From NCBI RefSeq assembly GCF_016863255.1, contig NZ_BOON01000028.1:122659-186658 (forward strand): a stretch of DNA of 64,000 nucleotides, in the 5' to 3' direction. A program made the position numbers and the translations under genes. Positions 17,160 through 25,688 of the stretch are shown here, in pieces. The notes under the pieces are model-generated. The model did not search any database and was not told the origin of the DNA. It was given only the letters and a program-made list of their open reading frames with translations. The stretch's first letter is position 1; each line of letters begins with the position of its first letter. This DNA is from Planosporangium mesophilum (GTDB lineage: Bacteria > Actinomycetota > Actinomycetes > Mycobacteriales > Micromonosporaceae).

Positions 17160-17989
17160 CCGATCCTCGTATTTCCAAGCTGTCGCTCAACCAGCAGACG
17201 ACGAAGTCGTGGTCGGTACGGGAGGCCGTCGAGGGCTGCGTCCGGGCCGGTATCCCCGCGATCGGGCTGTGGCGCGAGCCGGTGGCCGAGATCGGCGTCG
17301 CCGCGGCGGCGAAGGCCGTCGCCGACGCCGGGCTGCGGGTGTCGTCGCTGTGCCGCGGCGGGTTCCTCACCGCGTCCGGTGACGCCGGCCGGGCCGCGCT
17401 CGAGGACAACCGGCGCGCCATCGACGAGGCGGCGACCCTCGGTACCGATTGCCTGGTGATGGTCGTCGGTGGCCTGCCGGACGGCTCGAAGGACCTGCGC
17501 GGCGCCCGGCAGCGGGTGGCCGACGCGATCGCCGAGCTGGCACCGTACGCCGGGGAGCGCGGGGTGCGGCTCGCGCTCGAGCCGCTGCACCCGATGTACT
17601 GCGCCGACCGGGCCGTCCTGTCCACCCTGGGCCAGGCGATCGACCTCGCCGAGCAGCACCCGGTCGAGCAGGTCGGCGTCGTCGTCGACACGTTCCACAT
17701 CTGGTGGGACCCGGACGTGTGGAACCAGATCGCTCGGGCCGGGGCGCGCATCGCGAGCTTCCAGGTGTGTGACTTCCTCACCCCGCTGCCCGCCGACGTC
17801 CTGCTCGGTCGCGGCATGATGGGCGACGGCCACATCGAGTTCCCGCCGTTCCACCGGGCCGTCACCGAGGCCGGGTACACCGGGGACACCGAGGTCGAGA
17901 TCTTCAACGCCGACGTGTGGGCGACCGACCCCGACGAGGTGCTGGCCACCATGAAGCAGCGGTACGTCGACCTGGTCCTCGAAGGCTGA
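17156..17989 (+). CDS. Sugar phosphate isomerase/epimerase (xylose-isomerase-like TIM barrel)
   Basis: A 277-residue TIM-barrel protein of the AP-endonuclease-2/xylose isomerase superfamily. Metal-binding residues are visible: a Glu at the end of the strand in RLALEPLHPMY, Asp and His in VVVDTFHIWWDPD, and Glu in DTEVEIFNADVW. The family isomerises or epimerises keto-sugars and inosose, or dehydrates them. It is last in the six-gene operon and overlaps the DUF993 stop by 4 bp. A terminator follows within 10 bp. Confidence 0.88.
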   Translation: MTDPRISKLSLNQQTTKSWSVREAVEGCVRAGIPAIGLWREPVAEIGVAAAAKAVADAGLRVSSLCRGGFLTASGDAGRAALEDNRRAIDEAATLGTDCLVMVVGGLPDGSKDLRGARQRVADAIAELAPYAGERGVRLALEPLHPMYCADRAVLSTLGQAIDLAEQHPVEQVGVVVDTFHIWWDPDVWNQIARAGARIASFQVCDFLTPLPADVLLGRGMMGDGHIEFPPFHRAVTEAGYTGDTEVEIFNADVWATDPDEVLATMKQRYVDLVLEG

Positions 17990-17994
17990 CGGCC

Positions 17995-18034
17995 GCCGCC
18001 CGGGTCCTCGCCAGCGATGGCGGGCCCGGGCGGC
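17995..18034. terminator. Bidirectional terminator after the DUF993 operon
   Basis: GCCGCCCGGG (17995-18004) pairs with CCCGGGCGGC (18025-18034), and a nested stem CGCCA/TGGCG (18009-18022) extends it. It lies between convergent operons. Confidence 0.75.
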
Positions 18035-18049
18035 GTCAGCTTTCCGGCC

Positions 18050-19054
18050 TCAGTCGATCGTGAGGTGCCGCACCGGGTTGGTCACCAGCATCTGGTCGAC
18101 CTGCTCCTCGCTGATCCCGGCAGCCACCATCATCGGCACGAACTCCTGGCCCAGGTAGGAGAGTCCGAGCGTGCCGTGGGTACGCGCGTTCAGGTAGGAC
18201 TCGCGGCCCGTCATGTCCTCCGACAGCACGATCTTCTCGGTCCAGCCCTCCCGCACGAGCGTCACGAGGTTCTCCAGCCGGCCGCTGTCCGGGCGGTAGT
18301 AGGCCCGCTTGGTGAACTCGCCTTCAGGTGCGGTCTCGGGGAGCGGGGCGAGGACGAAGTCCCAGAACTGCTTGCCGATGGTGTCGAAGGCGACGGTGAC
18401 GCCGGTACGCAGCACCGCGCGCACATAGTCGACGTCGTCGGTGATGTCCATGTGGCCGATGATCACGCGCTCGGGGTCGAGACCCTCCTCCTTCAGCAGG
18501 ATCTCGACCTGCTCCAGTGCCATCGTGCTGTGGGTCGTGTGGGTGTTCAGGGTCCGTCCGGTCGCCTTCGCCGCCCGGGCCGCGGCCCGCAGGCACTTCT
18601 CCTCGTGTGCCGAGATGCTGCCCAGGCCGGTGGCCTGCTCGCCGAAGACGCCGGCCTTGATGTCGGTGCCGTCCACGCCCACCGTCGCGTCGTTCACGAA
18701 GCGTTCGGTCATCTGCTGCACCGACGCGTTGCGTGCCCACTGCGGAGACATGGTCTCCAGGTAGATCGAGACCCCCATGACGATGTGCATGCCGGATTTC
18801 TTCGACACCTCCGCGAGTGCGGCGCCGCCACGCTCCTCACCCTGGTACGCCGAGAGCTCCACGACCGTGTTGAACCCCAGGCGCGGCAGCTCGCCGACCG
18901 CGCTGACGGACATCGCGATGTTCTGGTCCCGGACATCGCCGGCCCCGCCGGTCGGGAACGGGCCCGGAAGGTACCGGTTGAGATGCTCGTGCTGCATGAC
19001 CCGCGTGATCTCGGAGGGGTCAACTGGTCCGAGCACCGTCTGTACGTAGCCCAT
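18050..19054 (-). CDS. Phosphotriesterase-family metal-dependent hydrolase
   Basis: A 334-residue amidohydrolase-superfamily enzyme. The binuclear metal site is complete: His22 and His24 (MQHEHLN), the carboxylated lysine Lys133 (GTDIKAGVFGEQ), His172 (LNTHTTHS), His201 (IIGHMD) and Asp280 (VLSEDMTG). The family contains true phosphotriesterases, lactonases and many proteins of unknown substrate. The start at 19054 begins the conserved MGYVQTVLGPV; the frame is open upstream. It is the last gene of an oligopeptide-type ABC operon, 11 bp after the ATPase gene, so the imported molecule is probably its substrate: a lactone, phosphoester or modified peptide (inference). Confidence 0.88.
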   Translation of the reverse strand: MGYVQTVLGPVDPSEITRVMQHEHLNRYLPGPFPTGGAGDVRDQNIAMSVSAVGELPRLGFNTVVELSAYQGEERGGAALAEVSKKSGMHIVMGVSIYLETMSPQWARNASVQQMTERFVNDATVGVDGTDIKAGVFGEQATGLGSISAHEEKCLRAAARAAKATGRTLNTHTTHSTMALEQVEILLKEEGLDPERVIIGHMDITDDVDYVRAVLRTGVTVAFDTIGKQFWDFVLAPLPETAPEGEFTKRAYYRPDSGRLENLVTLVREGWTEKIVLSEDMTGRESYLNARTHGTLGLSYLGQEFVPMMVAAGISEEQVDQMLVTNPVRHLTID

Positions 19055-19065
19055 GCCACACCGCC

Positions 19066-19902
19066 CTAACTGGTCGCGTGATCCGATCGGAGGTCGAAGA
19101 ACTTGGCGTCGTGAAGGAGCTTCTGCGCGTACCCACTGCGTGGAGCTGTGAGGATCGTGGACGTGGGGCCTTCCTCTTCGATGCGGCCCTGATTCATGAC
19201 GATGGTCCGCTCGCACAACAGCTGAACGACCGCGAGATCGTGGGCGACCATCAGCAGGGTGAGGCCGAGCGTCTGCCGCAGGTGGTTGAGGAGCGTGATG
19301 ATCTGGTCCTGCACCGAGACGTCCAGGGCGCTGACCGGCTCGTCGGCGACGAGGACCCGGGGTCGCGGCGCGAGCGCTCGGGCGATGGCGATCCGCTGCC
19401 GCTGCCCCCCGGAGAACTCGTGGGGGTAGCGGCGCACGACGTCCGCCGGCAGGCCGACCAGCTCGAGCAGTTCCCTCACGCGGGCGGCCCGGTCCCCCTC
19501 GATGCCCAGCGCACGCAGCGGCTCGGCGATCGCGACCCCGACCGGCATCTTCGGGTCCAGCGACGCGGACGGATCCTGGAAGACCATCTGTACATCGCGG
19601 ATCAGCCGACCGCGCACTTCCCTGTTCGCACCGCGCAGTGACCGTCCACGGAACCGGACCTCGCCCCGGGTCGGCTGGTCCATGCCGAGCAGGATCCGCG
19701 AGAGAGTGCTCTTGCCCGAGCCCGACTCGCCGACGATCCCGACGGACTCGCCCTCGAAGATCTCGAATGAGACGTCCCGCAGGGCCTGGATCTGGGTCGC
19801 CGGCTGGAAGAGCGAACTGCGGCGAGCCTTGTACACCTTGTCCACCGACTCGAGGCGGTAGACGCTGCTGCGGGCTTCGGGCACGGCTGCTCCCACCTTC
19901 AC
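19066..19902 (-). CDS. Oligopeptide/dipeptide ABC transporter ATP-binding protein (DppF-like)
   Basis: A 278-residue ATPase. The GTG at 19902 overlaps the previous stop by 4 bp. Walker A is GESGSGKST, the signature is FSGGQRQR, and Walker B runs into VLVADEPVSALD. The C-terminal extension ends in the peptide-importer region (LTAPRSGYAQKLLHDA). The N-terminal segment YKARRSSLFQPATQIQALR is typical of DppF/OppF rather than DppD. It pairs with the adjacent DppD-like ATPase to energise import. Confidence 0.92.
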   Translation of the reverse strand: MKVGAAVPEARSSVYRLESVDKVYKARRSSLFQPATQIQALRDVSFEIFEGESVGIVGESGSGKSTLSRILLGMDQPTRGEVRFRGRSLRGANREVRGRLIRDVQMVFQDPSASLDPKMPVGVAIAEPLRALGIEGDRAARVRELLELVGLPADVVRRYPHEFSGGQRQRIAIARALAPRPRVLVADEPVSALDVSVQDQIITLLNHLRQTLGLTLLMVAHDLAVVQLLCERTIVMNQGRIEEEGPTSTILTAPRSGYAQKLLHDAKFFDLRSDHATS

Positions 19903-20693
19903 TCGTCGCCGGCGACGGTGGCCAGCTTCGGCACCGCCGCGATCAGCTTGCTGGTGTAGGGGTGTTCCGGCGCGTTGACGATCTGGCCGGTGGTCCCCCG
20001 CTCCACGATCTCGCCGTCGTACATCACGACCACCTCCTCGCAGAGCCGGGCGATGACGCCCATGTCGTGTGAGATCACGATCATCGCCACGCCTTCGGCG
20101 TCGGCCACCTCGTTCAGCAGGGAGACGACCTCGACCTGTACGGAGACGTCCAGAGCGCTCGTCGGCTCGTCCGCGAGCAGCAACGTCGGCCGGCACGCCA
20201 GCGCCAACGCGATCAGCACCCGCTGCCGCTGCCCGCCGGACAGCTCATGCGGATATGCCCGCAGTCGCTGCTCGGGACGGTCGATCCGCACCCGCTCCAG
20301 GAGCGACACCGCCGCACGCCGGCGTTCGCGGGCGTCTTTCACGCCGGCCAGCCGGAGCGCCTCGTCCAGCTGCCGGCCCACCCGCATGAGGGGGTTCAGC
20401 GCGCCGGTGTCCTGGAAGACCACGGCGACTCCTCGCCGTGCCGGTGACACACCGGGGCGGGCGTCTTCGAAGCGCTCCTCCTCTCCGCCGAACGTGATGC
20501 TGCCGCGGGCGGTCACGCCCGGCGGCAGGAGACCGGCGATGGCCATCGACGCCATCGTCTTGCCGGCTCCCGACTCCCCCACGACGCCGATGCGCTGTCC
20601 TTTGTGGATGTCGAGGCTGAATCCCTTGACCAGGTCCTGCTTGTGGGTGGACACGACGAGGTCGCGTACGGAGAGCATCGGGGTCGCGTTCAC
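19899..20693 (-). CDS. Oligopeptide/dipeptide ABC transporter ATP-binding protein (DppD-like)
   Basis: A 264-residue ATPase from a GTG start that overlaps the dppC-like stop (GTGA). Walker A is GESGAGKTM, the signature is LSGGQRQR, and Walker B runs into LLLADEPTSALDVSVQ. The switch histidine is in VISHDMGVIARLCEE, and the C-terminal motif NAPEHPYTSKLIAAVP marks the Opp/Dpp branch. The usual Cys-rich C-terminal tail of DppD is missing, so the protein is somewhat short for the family. Confidence 0.92.
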   Translation of the reverse strand: MNATPMLSVRDLVVSTHKQDLVKGFSLDIHKGQRIGVVGESGAGKTMASMAIAGLLPPGVTARGSITFGGEEERFEDARPGVSPARRGVAVVFQDTGALNPLMRVGRQLDEALRLAGVKDARERRRAAVSLLERVRIDRPEQRLRAYPHELSGGQRQRVLIALALACRPTLLLADEPTSALDVSVQVEVVSLLNEVADAEGVAMIVISHDMGVIARLCEEVVVMYDGEIVERGTTGQIVNAPEHPYTSKLIAAVPKLATVAGDE

Positions 20694-21565
20694 AGCCGGG
20701 CCCTACCTTTGACGTCGAAGCGGTCTCGCAAGCCGTCCCCGATGAGGCTCAGCCCCAGTACGCAGATCACGATCGCGAGTCCGGGCCAGATCGCGAGCAT
20801 CGGCTGGACCGCGACGTTGGCCTGCGCGTCGTTGAGCATCCGACCCCAGGAGACTCCCGGCGGCTGTGTCCCGACGCCGAGGTACGACAGGCTCGCATCG
20901 GTGAGGATCGAGCTGGAGAACACGGTCGCGGCCGTCACGATGAGGGCCGACGAGATGTTCGGCAGCACGTGCCGCACGAAGATGTAGGCCTTGCCTCGAC
21001 CGTAGCCGCGGGCCGCGGCGATGAAGTCGCGGTGCAGCACCTGGGTGGTGACGCTTCTGACCAGCCTGGCGATCGCCGGTCCGACCGTGAGCGCGATCGC
21101 GATGACCACGGTGTCCTTGCCCGCGCCCATGCCGGCCGCGAGCACCATCGCCAGGATCACGCTGGGGAAGGCGAACAGGACGTCGCAGACGCGCATCAGC
21201 GCGTCGTCGAAGAACGTACCGATCATCGCGGACAGGCCGCCGATGGCCACGCCGACGAGCAGTCCGAACGCCGTACCGAGGATGGCGATCTGGAAGGAGG
21301 TCATGGCCCCGGCCATCAACATGGACAGCTCGTCGCGGCCGAGGTGGTCGGTTCCGAGCAGATGCCCGGGGCTGCCGGCGCCCAGCAGCCGTTCGCGGGC
21401 CGCGGTGCGGGTCGGCGACGCCGGGGTCCAGAACGCCGACACCAGTGTCATGACCGCGACCGGGGCGAGCAGCGCCAGCCCGATCCACATGTTCACGCTG
21501 CGCCGGGTGCGGCGCCGTTGCCGCCAGGCTCCGACTCCGCGGGCGACCAGTTCGACGTTTGCCAC
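20690..21565 (-). CDS. Oligopeptide/dipeptide ABC transporter permease (DppC-like)
   Basis: A 291-residue permease from a GTG whose first base is the last base of the upstream stop. An N-terminal membrane anchor (IGLALLAPVAVMTLVSAFW) is followed by LGTDHLGRDELSMLM, a hallmark of DppC/OppC. Five further helices follow, with the ATPase-contact loop FIAAARGYGRGKAYIFVRHV. It forms the inner-membrane channel with the DppB-like protein. Confidence 0.92.
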   Translation of the reverse strand: MANVELVARGVGAWRQRRRTRRSVNMWIGLALLAPVAVMTLVSAFWTPASPTRTAARERLLGAGSPGHLLGTDHLGRDELSMLMAGAMTSFQIAILGTAFGLLVGVAIGGLSAMIGTFFDDALMRVCDVLFAFPSVILAMVLAAGMGAGKDTVVIAIALTVGPAIARLVRSVTTQVLHRDFIAAARGYGRGKAYIFVRHVLPNISSALIVTAATVFSSSILTDASLSYLGVGTQPPGVSWGRMLNDAQANVAVQPMLAIWPGLAIVICVLGLSLIGDGLRDRFDVKGRARL

Positions 21566-22515
21566 TAGACACGCCTCGCCTTCACCCGCGGGTCGATGAC
21601 TCCGTAGAGGAGGTCGACCAGCAGGTTGACCAGCAGGATGATGAAGGTGATGACCATGGCCCCGGACTGCACCAGCACCAGGTCCCGGACGCCGAGCGCG
21701 TTCATCATGATCCGCCCGAGGCCGGGCAGGAAGAAGACGTTCTCGATGACGAGCGTCCCGCCGACGAGGAAGCCGAACTGGATGCCCACGACGGTGAGGA
21801 CCGGCAGCATCCCGTTGCGCAGCCCGTGCCGGATCATCGCCTGGGTGAAGTTCAGCCCCTTCATCCGGGCGGTCCGGATGAAGTCCTCGTGCGCGATGTC
21901 CAGCAGCGCCGCGCGGGTGTACCGGACGAAGATCGCCGCCTGGCCCGCCGCGAGGGCGATCACCGGAAGTGCGATCGAGCGCAACCAGGGCCCCACCCCT
22001 TCGGCTAGCCGGGCGTAACCGCCGGAGGGGAACATCCTGAGCGTCACCGCGAACACCAGCGCCAGGACCAGGCCGAGCCAGAAGGACGGGATGGCCAGCC
22101 CGGTGTGGGCCGCGCCCGAGATGACCGCGCCGGTTGACCTGGTGTTGCGGATGCTGGCCAGGAACCCGAGAGGGATGGCCACAACCAGCGCCAGGATGAT
22201 CGCGACGATCGCCACGGAGAGCGTGACACCCAGACCCGCGCTCAGCGGCGGCCCGACCGGTGCCTTGCTGACCGCGCTGACCCCGAGCGAGCCGGTGACC
22301 AGGTCGCCGAGCCAGTCCACGTACTGGTTCCACAGTGGGCGGTTGAGGCCCATCTGCACCTCGAGCGCCCTCAGGTCCTCGGGGGTCGCATCGCTGCCCA
22401 GGGCGATGGCCGCCGGGTTGCCACCCAGAAGCCGCAGCGCCCCGAAGATCAGCGCTGATGCCAGGAGGAGCGTCAGGCCGAAGAGACTCAGCTTCCTGAG
22501 TACGTAGGCGGCCAT
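21565..22515 (-). CDS. Oligopeptide/dipeptide ABC transporter permease (DppB-like)
   Basis: A 316-residue permease. The start MAAYVLRKLSLFGLTLLLAS and the conserved periplasmic piece LGLNRPLWNQYVDWLGD (here QMGLNRPLWNQY) are typical of DppB/OppB. The coupling loop is DFIRTARMKGLNFTQAMIRH. A good AGGAAAGG site precedes the ATG, and 28 bp separate it from the binding-protein gene. It is the first permease gene of the operon. Confidence 0.92.
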   Translation of the reverse strand: MAAYVLRKLSLFGLTLLLASALIFGALRLLGGNPAAIALGSDATPEDLRALEVQMGLNRPLWNQYVDWLGDLVTGSLGVSAVSKAPVGPPLSAGLGVTLSVAIVAIILALVVAIPLGFLASIRNTRSTGAVISGAAHTGLAIPSFWLGLVLALVFAVTLRMFPSGGYARLAEGVGPWLRSIALPVIALAAGQAAIFVRYTRAALLDIAHEDFIRTARMKGLNFTQAMIRHGLRNGMLPVLTVVGIQFGFLVGGTLVIENVFFLPGLGRIMMNALGVRDLVLVQSGAMVITFIILLVNLLVDLLYGVIDPRVKARRV

Positions 22516-22543
22516 CGCACTGGGTCCTTTCCTGCTCGGTCCG

Positions 22544-24058
22544 TCAGTTGGCCGGCTTGAGGGAGCGCAGGTCGAACTCGAAGTCCGCCGTGAAGCCCTT
22601 GAAGCCGGTGACCTTCGAGCTGAAGATCGACGGTGCCGCGGAGGTGAACAGCGGCACGTTGAACGCCGCGTCGGTCATCAGGTGGACCGCCTTGACCATC
22701 TCGCTGGACGCGACGTTCGGGTCGGTCGTCGCGTCGGCCGCCAGGAGGTGCGCCTTCACCTGTGGGTCGCAGTAGCCCTCCGCGTTCGGCGGTGGGCACA
22801 CGCTGAGCGCGTCTGACGGCTTCATCTCCCGCCGCCCGACCACCGTCGTCTGGTAATCGGGGGTCTGGCTACCGAAGACCCTGGCGATCACCTGCGCGTC
22901 GTCGCTGACGCTGTTCTTGACGGTGATGCCGACCTCGGCCAGCTGCGCGATGACGAGCTCGGACACGGGCTGCACGACGATGCCGCCGATCATCTCCATC
23001 TCGAAGCCGTTCGGGTAGCCGGCCTCGGCTAGCAGCTGCTTCGCCTTCGCCGGGTTGTACTCGTACGGGCAGTAGTTGTCCTGAAGCGGGCTGACCGAGG
23101 AGAAGAAGTTGCACGTCGGGACCGCATACCCGGAGAAGGTGGCGTCGACGAAGGCCTTGCGGTCCAGCGCCATCGAGATGGCCTGGCGTACCTTCGGGTT
23201 GGCCAGCGGGCCCTGCCGGGTGTTCATCGACAGCCGCCAGATCAGCTGGCTCGGTACCGGCACAACCTTGAGGTTGGGGTCCTTGCTCAGCTGCTTGGTA
23301 CGGTCCAGCGCGCCGTTCTGCACGATGATCCCGTCGACGTCGCCGGCCTGAACGGCGCTCAGAGCCGCGTTCTCGTCGGTGATCTCCTTGAACTCGACCT
23401 TCTTGTAGGCCGGCTTCTCGCCCCAGTACTCCTCGTTGCGGTCCAGCGCGATGACCTCGCCCTTGGTCCACTTCACGAACTTGTACGGGCCGGTGCCGAC
23501 CGGGGACTCGGCCTGCTTGGCGGCGGCCGCCGGGCTGACCATCACGCCCTGGCGGAGGCCGAGGAACGTCATGAACTCCGAGCTGGGACGCCCGAGCTTG
23601 ATCTCGACCGTCTTCGGGTCCACCGCGGTCACCGACTGGACGTTGCCGATGTTGCGGTAGCCGAACCCGGCGATCCCCTTGTCACGGTTGAGGTTGAACG
23701 CCACGGCGTCGGCGTTGAACGGGGTGCCGTCGTGGAACTTGACACCCTCGCGGAGGGTGAAGGTGTAGGTCAGGCCATCGGTGGACATCTGCCACTTCGT
23801 GGCGAGCAGCGGCTGCGGCTTGCCACTCTTGTCGAGCTCGACGAGCCCTTCCATGACGTTGTAGGTGAAGACGTGGGAGACGATGTTCGCCGTCGTCTGG
23901 GTGACATCCAGTGTGGCGGGATCGGACTGGAGTCGGATCTTCAGCAGGCTGGCGTCGCCGGTGGCAGCCGGTTGGCCGCTGCCGCAGGCGACGAGGGACA
24001 GGGCTGCGGCGGTCATGACGGCAACCGCCGCTAACCGGGAGCGTCTAGAGATGGGCAT
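22544..24058 (-). CDS. ABC transporter substrate-binding lipoprotein, family 5 (DppA/OppA-like)
   Basis: A 504-residue lipoprotein. The ATG at 24058 has AGGAGAGG close by; an upstream TTG start is unlikely. The lipobox ends SLVACGSG. The domain shows the family 5 layout, with LRIRLQSDPATLDVTQ-like entry, VEGLVELDKSG-like strand and the signature YTFTLREGVKFHDGTPFNAD. Family 5 proteins bind di- and oligopeptides, nickel, glutathione, heme or oligosaccharides. It is the first gene of the operon and so probably sets its specificity. The target is presumably the substrate of the terminal phosphotriesterase-family enzyme. Confidence 0.92.
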   Translation of the reverse strand: MPISRRSRLAAVAVMTAAALSLVACGSGQPAATGDASLLKIRLQSDPATLDVTQTTANIVSHVFTYNVMEGLVELDKSGKPQPLLATKWQMSTDGLTYTFTLREGVKFHDGTPFNADAVAFNLNRDKGIAGFGYRNIGNVQSVTAVDPKTVEIKLGRPSSEFMTFLGLRQGVMVSPAAAAKQAESPVGTGPYKFVKWTKGEVIALDRNEEYWGEKPAYKKVEFKEITDENAALSAVQAGDVDGIIVQNGALDRTKQLSKDPNLKVVPVPSQLIWRLSMNTRQGPLANPKVRQAISMALDRKAFVDATFSGYAVPTCNFFSSVSPLQDNYCPYEYNPAKAKQLLAEAGYPNGFEMEMIGGIVVQPVSELVIAQLAEVGITVKNSVSDDAQVIARVFGSQTPDYQTTVVGRREMKPSDALSVCPPPNAEGYCDPQVKAHLLAADATTDPNVASSEMVKAVHLMTDAAFNVPLFTSAAPSIFSSKVTGFKGFTADFEFDLRSLKPAN

Positions 24059-24410
24059 GGCCTCTCCTATCAACGTCGCCTACTTGAAACAGCAGACCAC
24101 TTAGTAACGGCCTTTAACTGATCAAGTGCCGGGGAATCTACAACCACCCCCAACGGCCGTCAATGGTCTTGTCAGGACCGACGCCGACCATCACCCAGCC
24201 GTGTCCCTCCCCCGGTTCACCGGAGCCCCTACCAGGTAAAGGAGGGAACGATTCAGGCCGGTAGGCCCCGTTAGGAAAGCAGATGCGACGTCCGGAGAAC
24301 TCTGTCGACAGACGCGGAGAAACGGACTACGAAGACGCCCGTTGACGCCCCTCGATCATGCGGCCTACTGTCACCTAGAAAAGTCGTTTAACTAAAGGGA
24401 GGTGGCATCG
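24059..24410. promoter_or_regulatory. 352-bp divergent control region with repeated TTTAACT boxes
   Basis: The region between the binding-protein gene and the ROK gene is AT-richer than its surroundings. The heptamer TTTAACT occurs at 24113-24119, 55 bp from the binding-protein start, and at 24387-24393, just before the ROK ribosome-binding site (GGGAGG, 24397-24402). One copy near each gene suits a ROK repressor that controls both directions. I see no other gene or RNA in the region. Confidence 0.5.
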
Positions 24411-25592
24411 ATGGCGGCAGCCGGCGAGCGCACTCGACCACTCCAGAGGTTGACGAACAGTCGCGCTGTCATCGAAGAGCTCCTTCGGGGGGACAGCGTG
24501 ACAAGGGTCCACGTTGCTCAACGGACCGGACTGTCCAAGCCGACCGTGAACTCGATCGTTGCGGACCTCCGGGCCAGCGGGCTGGTCACCGAACTCGGAA
24601 GCGTCAGCGGCACGCCAGGCCGGTCCGCCGCCCTGTACCGCATCGAGCCGACAGCCCGCGTCGTGATCGGCGTCGACCTCGGCGGAACGAACGTTCGTGC
24701 CGGCGTCGCGGACCTTCTGGGAAGCATCCGAGCCGAGCGCCAGATCGAAACGGCAGGCCCGGTCGGCACCCTGGTTCCCAGACTCGCCGACCTGTGTCGT
24801 CGCATCGTCCAGGAGGCAGACCTGGGCTGGGAGTCGGTCGCCGCGATCGCGATCGGGACGCCAGGCGTCCCCGACCCTGTCACGGGCCTGATGGATCTCG
24901 CCGCCAACATCCCCGAACTCGCCGAAGTCAACCTCCGCCAGGAGCTCGGGCGGACGTTGGGCGTCGACATCATGCTCGACAACGACGTCAACATGGCGAT
25001 CATGGGCGAGCGGTGGCGGGGCCTCGCCCAGACGTCGCGTGACTCGGTGTTCATCGCCATCGGCACGGGGATCGGCATGGGGATCTTCGCCGGTGGCGGC
25101 ATGCAGCGCGGACACGCCGGTGCGGCCGGCGAGATCGGCTACCTGCCGTTGGGCGCCGATCCCTTCGATCCCGCCGTGCAGCGTTCCGGCCCGGTCGAGG
25201 AAGTCGTGTCGCTCAGGGGAATCATGGCGACCTACGACCGGCTCCGCCACGAGTACGGGCAACCGGAACTCGAGACGGTCGCGGACATCTTCGCGGCGGC
25301 GGAGCGCGGCGAACCCGCGGCGCTCAAGTGCGTCGACAGCACCGCCCGGTGCTTGGCCCTGGTGGTCGGCGCGGTGCATGCGGTGCTCGACCCCGAACGT
25401 GTGATCCTCGGCGGCGGCATCGGCTCCAACCGGTTACTGCTGAACCACCTGCGAGCCCACCTTGCCCGTCTGGCGAGACGGCCGCCGGTGGTCGACATCA
25501 GCGCCCTCGGTTCGCGGGCCGCTCTTGTCGGCGCCATCGCCGTGGCCCTGGAAGAGGCCAAGAGCCGCATCTGCGGCAGTTCCCGAGCCTAG
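24411..25592 (+). CDS. ROK-family transcriptional regulator
   Basis: A 393-residue protein with an N-terminal winged helix (TRVHVAQRTGLSKPTVNSIV) and a ROK sugar-kinase fold with DLGGTNVRAG at 89-98. The ATG at 24411 has GGGAGG 8 nt upstream; a GTG at 24402 overlaps that site and is unlikely. The C-x-C-G-x-x-G-C-x-E zinc motif of typical ROK proteins is absent: after GHAGAAGEIGYLPLG the chain has no cysteines. It is therefore a zinc-free variant. It is divergent from the Dpp-phosphotriesterase operon and likely represses it until the imported compound or a product binds. Confidence 0.88.
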   Translation: MAAAGERTRPLQRLTNSRAVIEELLRGDSVTRVHVAQRTGLSKPTVNSIVADLRASGLVTELGSVSGTPGRSAALYRIEPTARVVIGVDLGGTNVRAGVADLLGSIRAERQIETAGPVGTLVPRLADLCRRIVQEADLGWESVAAIAIGTPGVPDPVTGLMDLAANIPELAEVNLRQELGRTLGVDIMLDNDVNMAIMGERWRGLAQTSRDSVFIAIGTGIGMGIFAGGGMQRGHAGAAGEIGYLPLGADPFDPAVQRSGPVEEVVSLRGIMATYDRLRHEYGQPELETVADIFAAAERGEPAALKCVDSTARCLALVVGAVHAVLDPERVILGGGIGSNRLLLNHLRAHLARLARRPPVVDISALGSRAALVGAIAVALEEAKSRICGSSRA

Positions 25593-25688
25593 ACGAACAA
25601 TTCCGAACTCTGGACTGACGCAGCCCCGAGGAGCGCACCGACCCGGTCCCCACCCCCATTTCCGGTTCGACGCTTCACCGGTCGTAGG

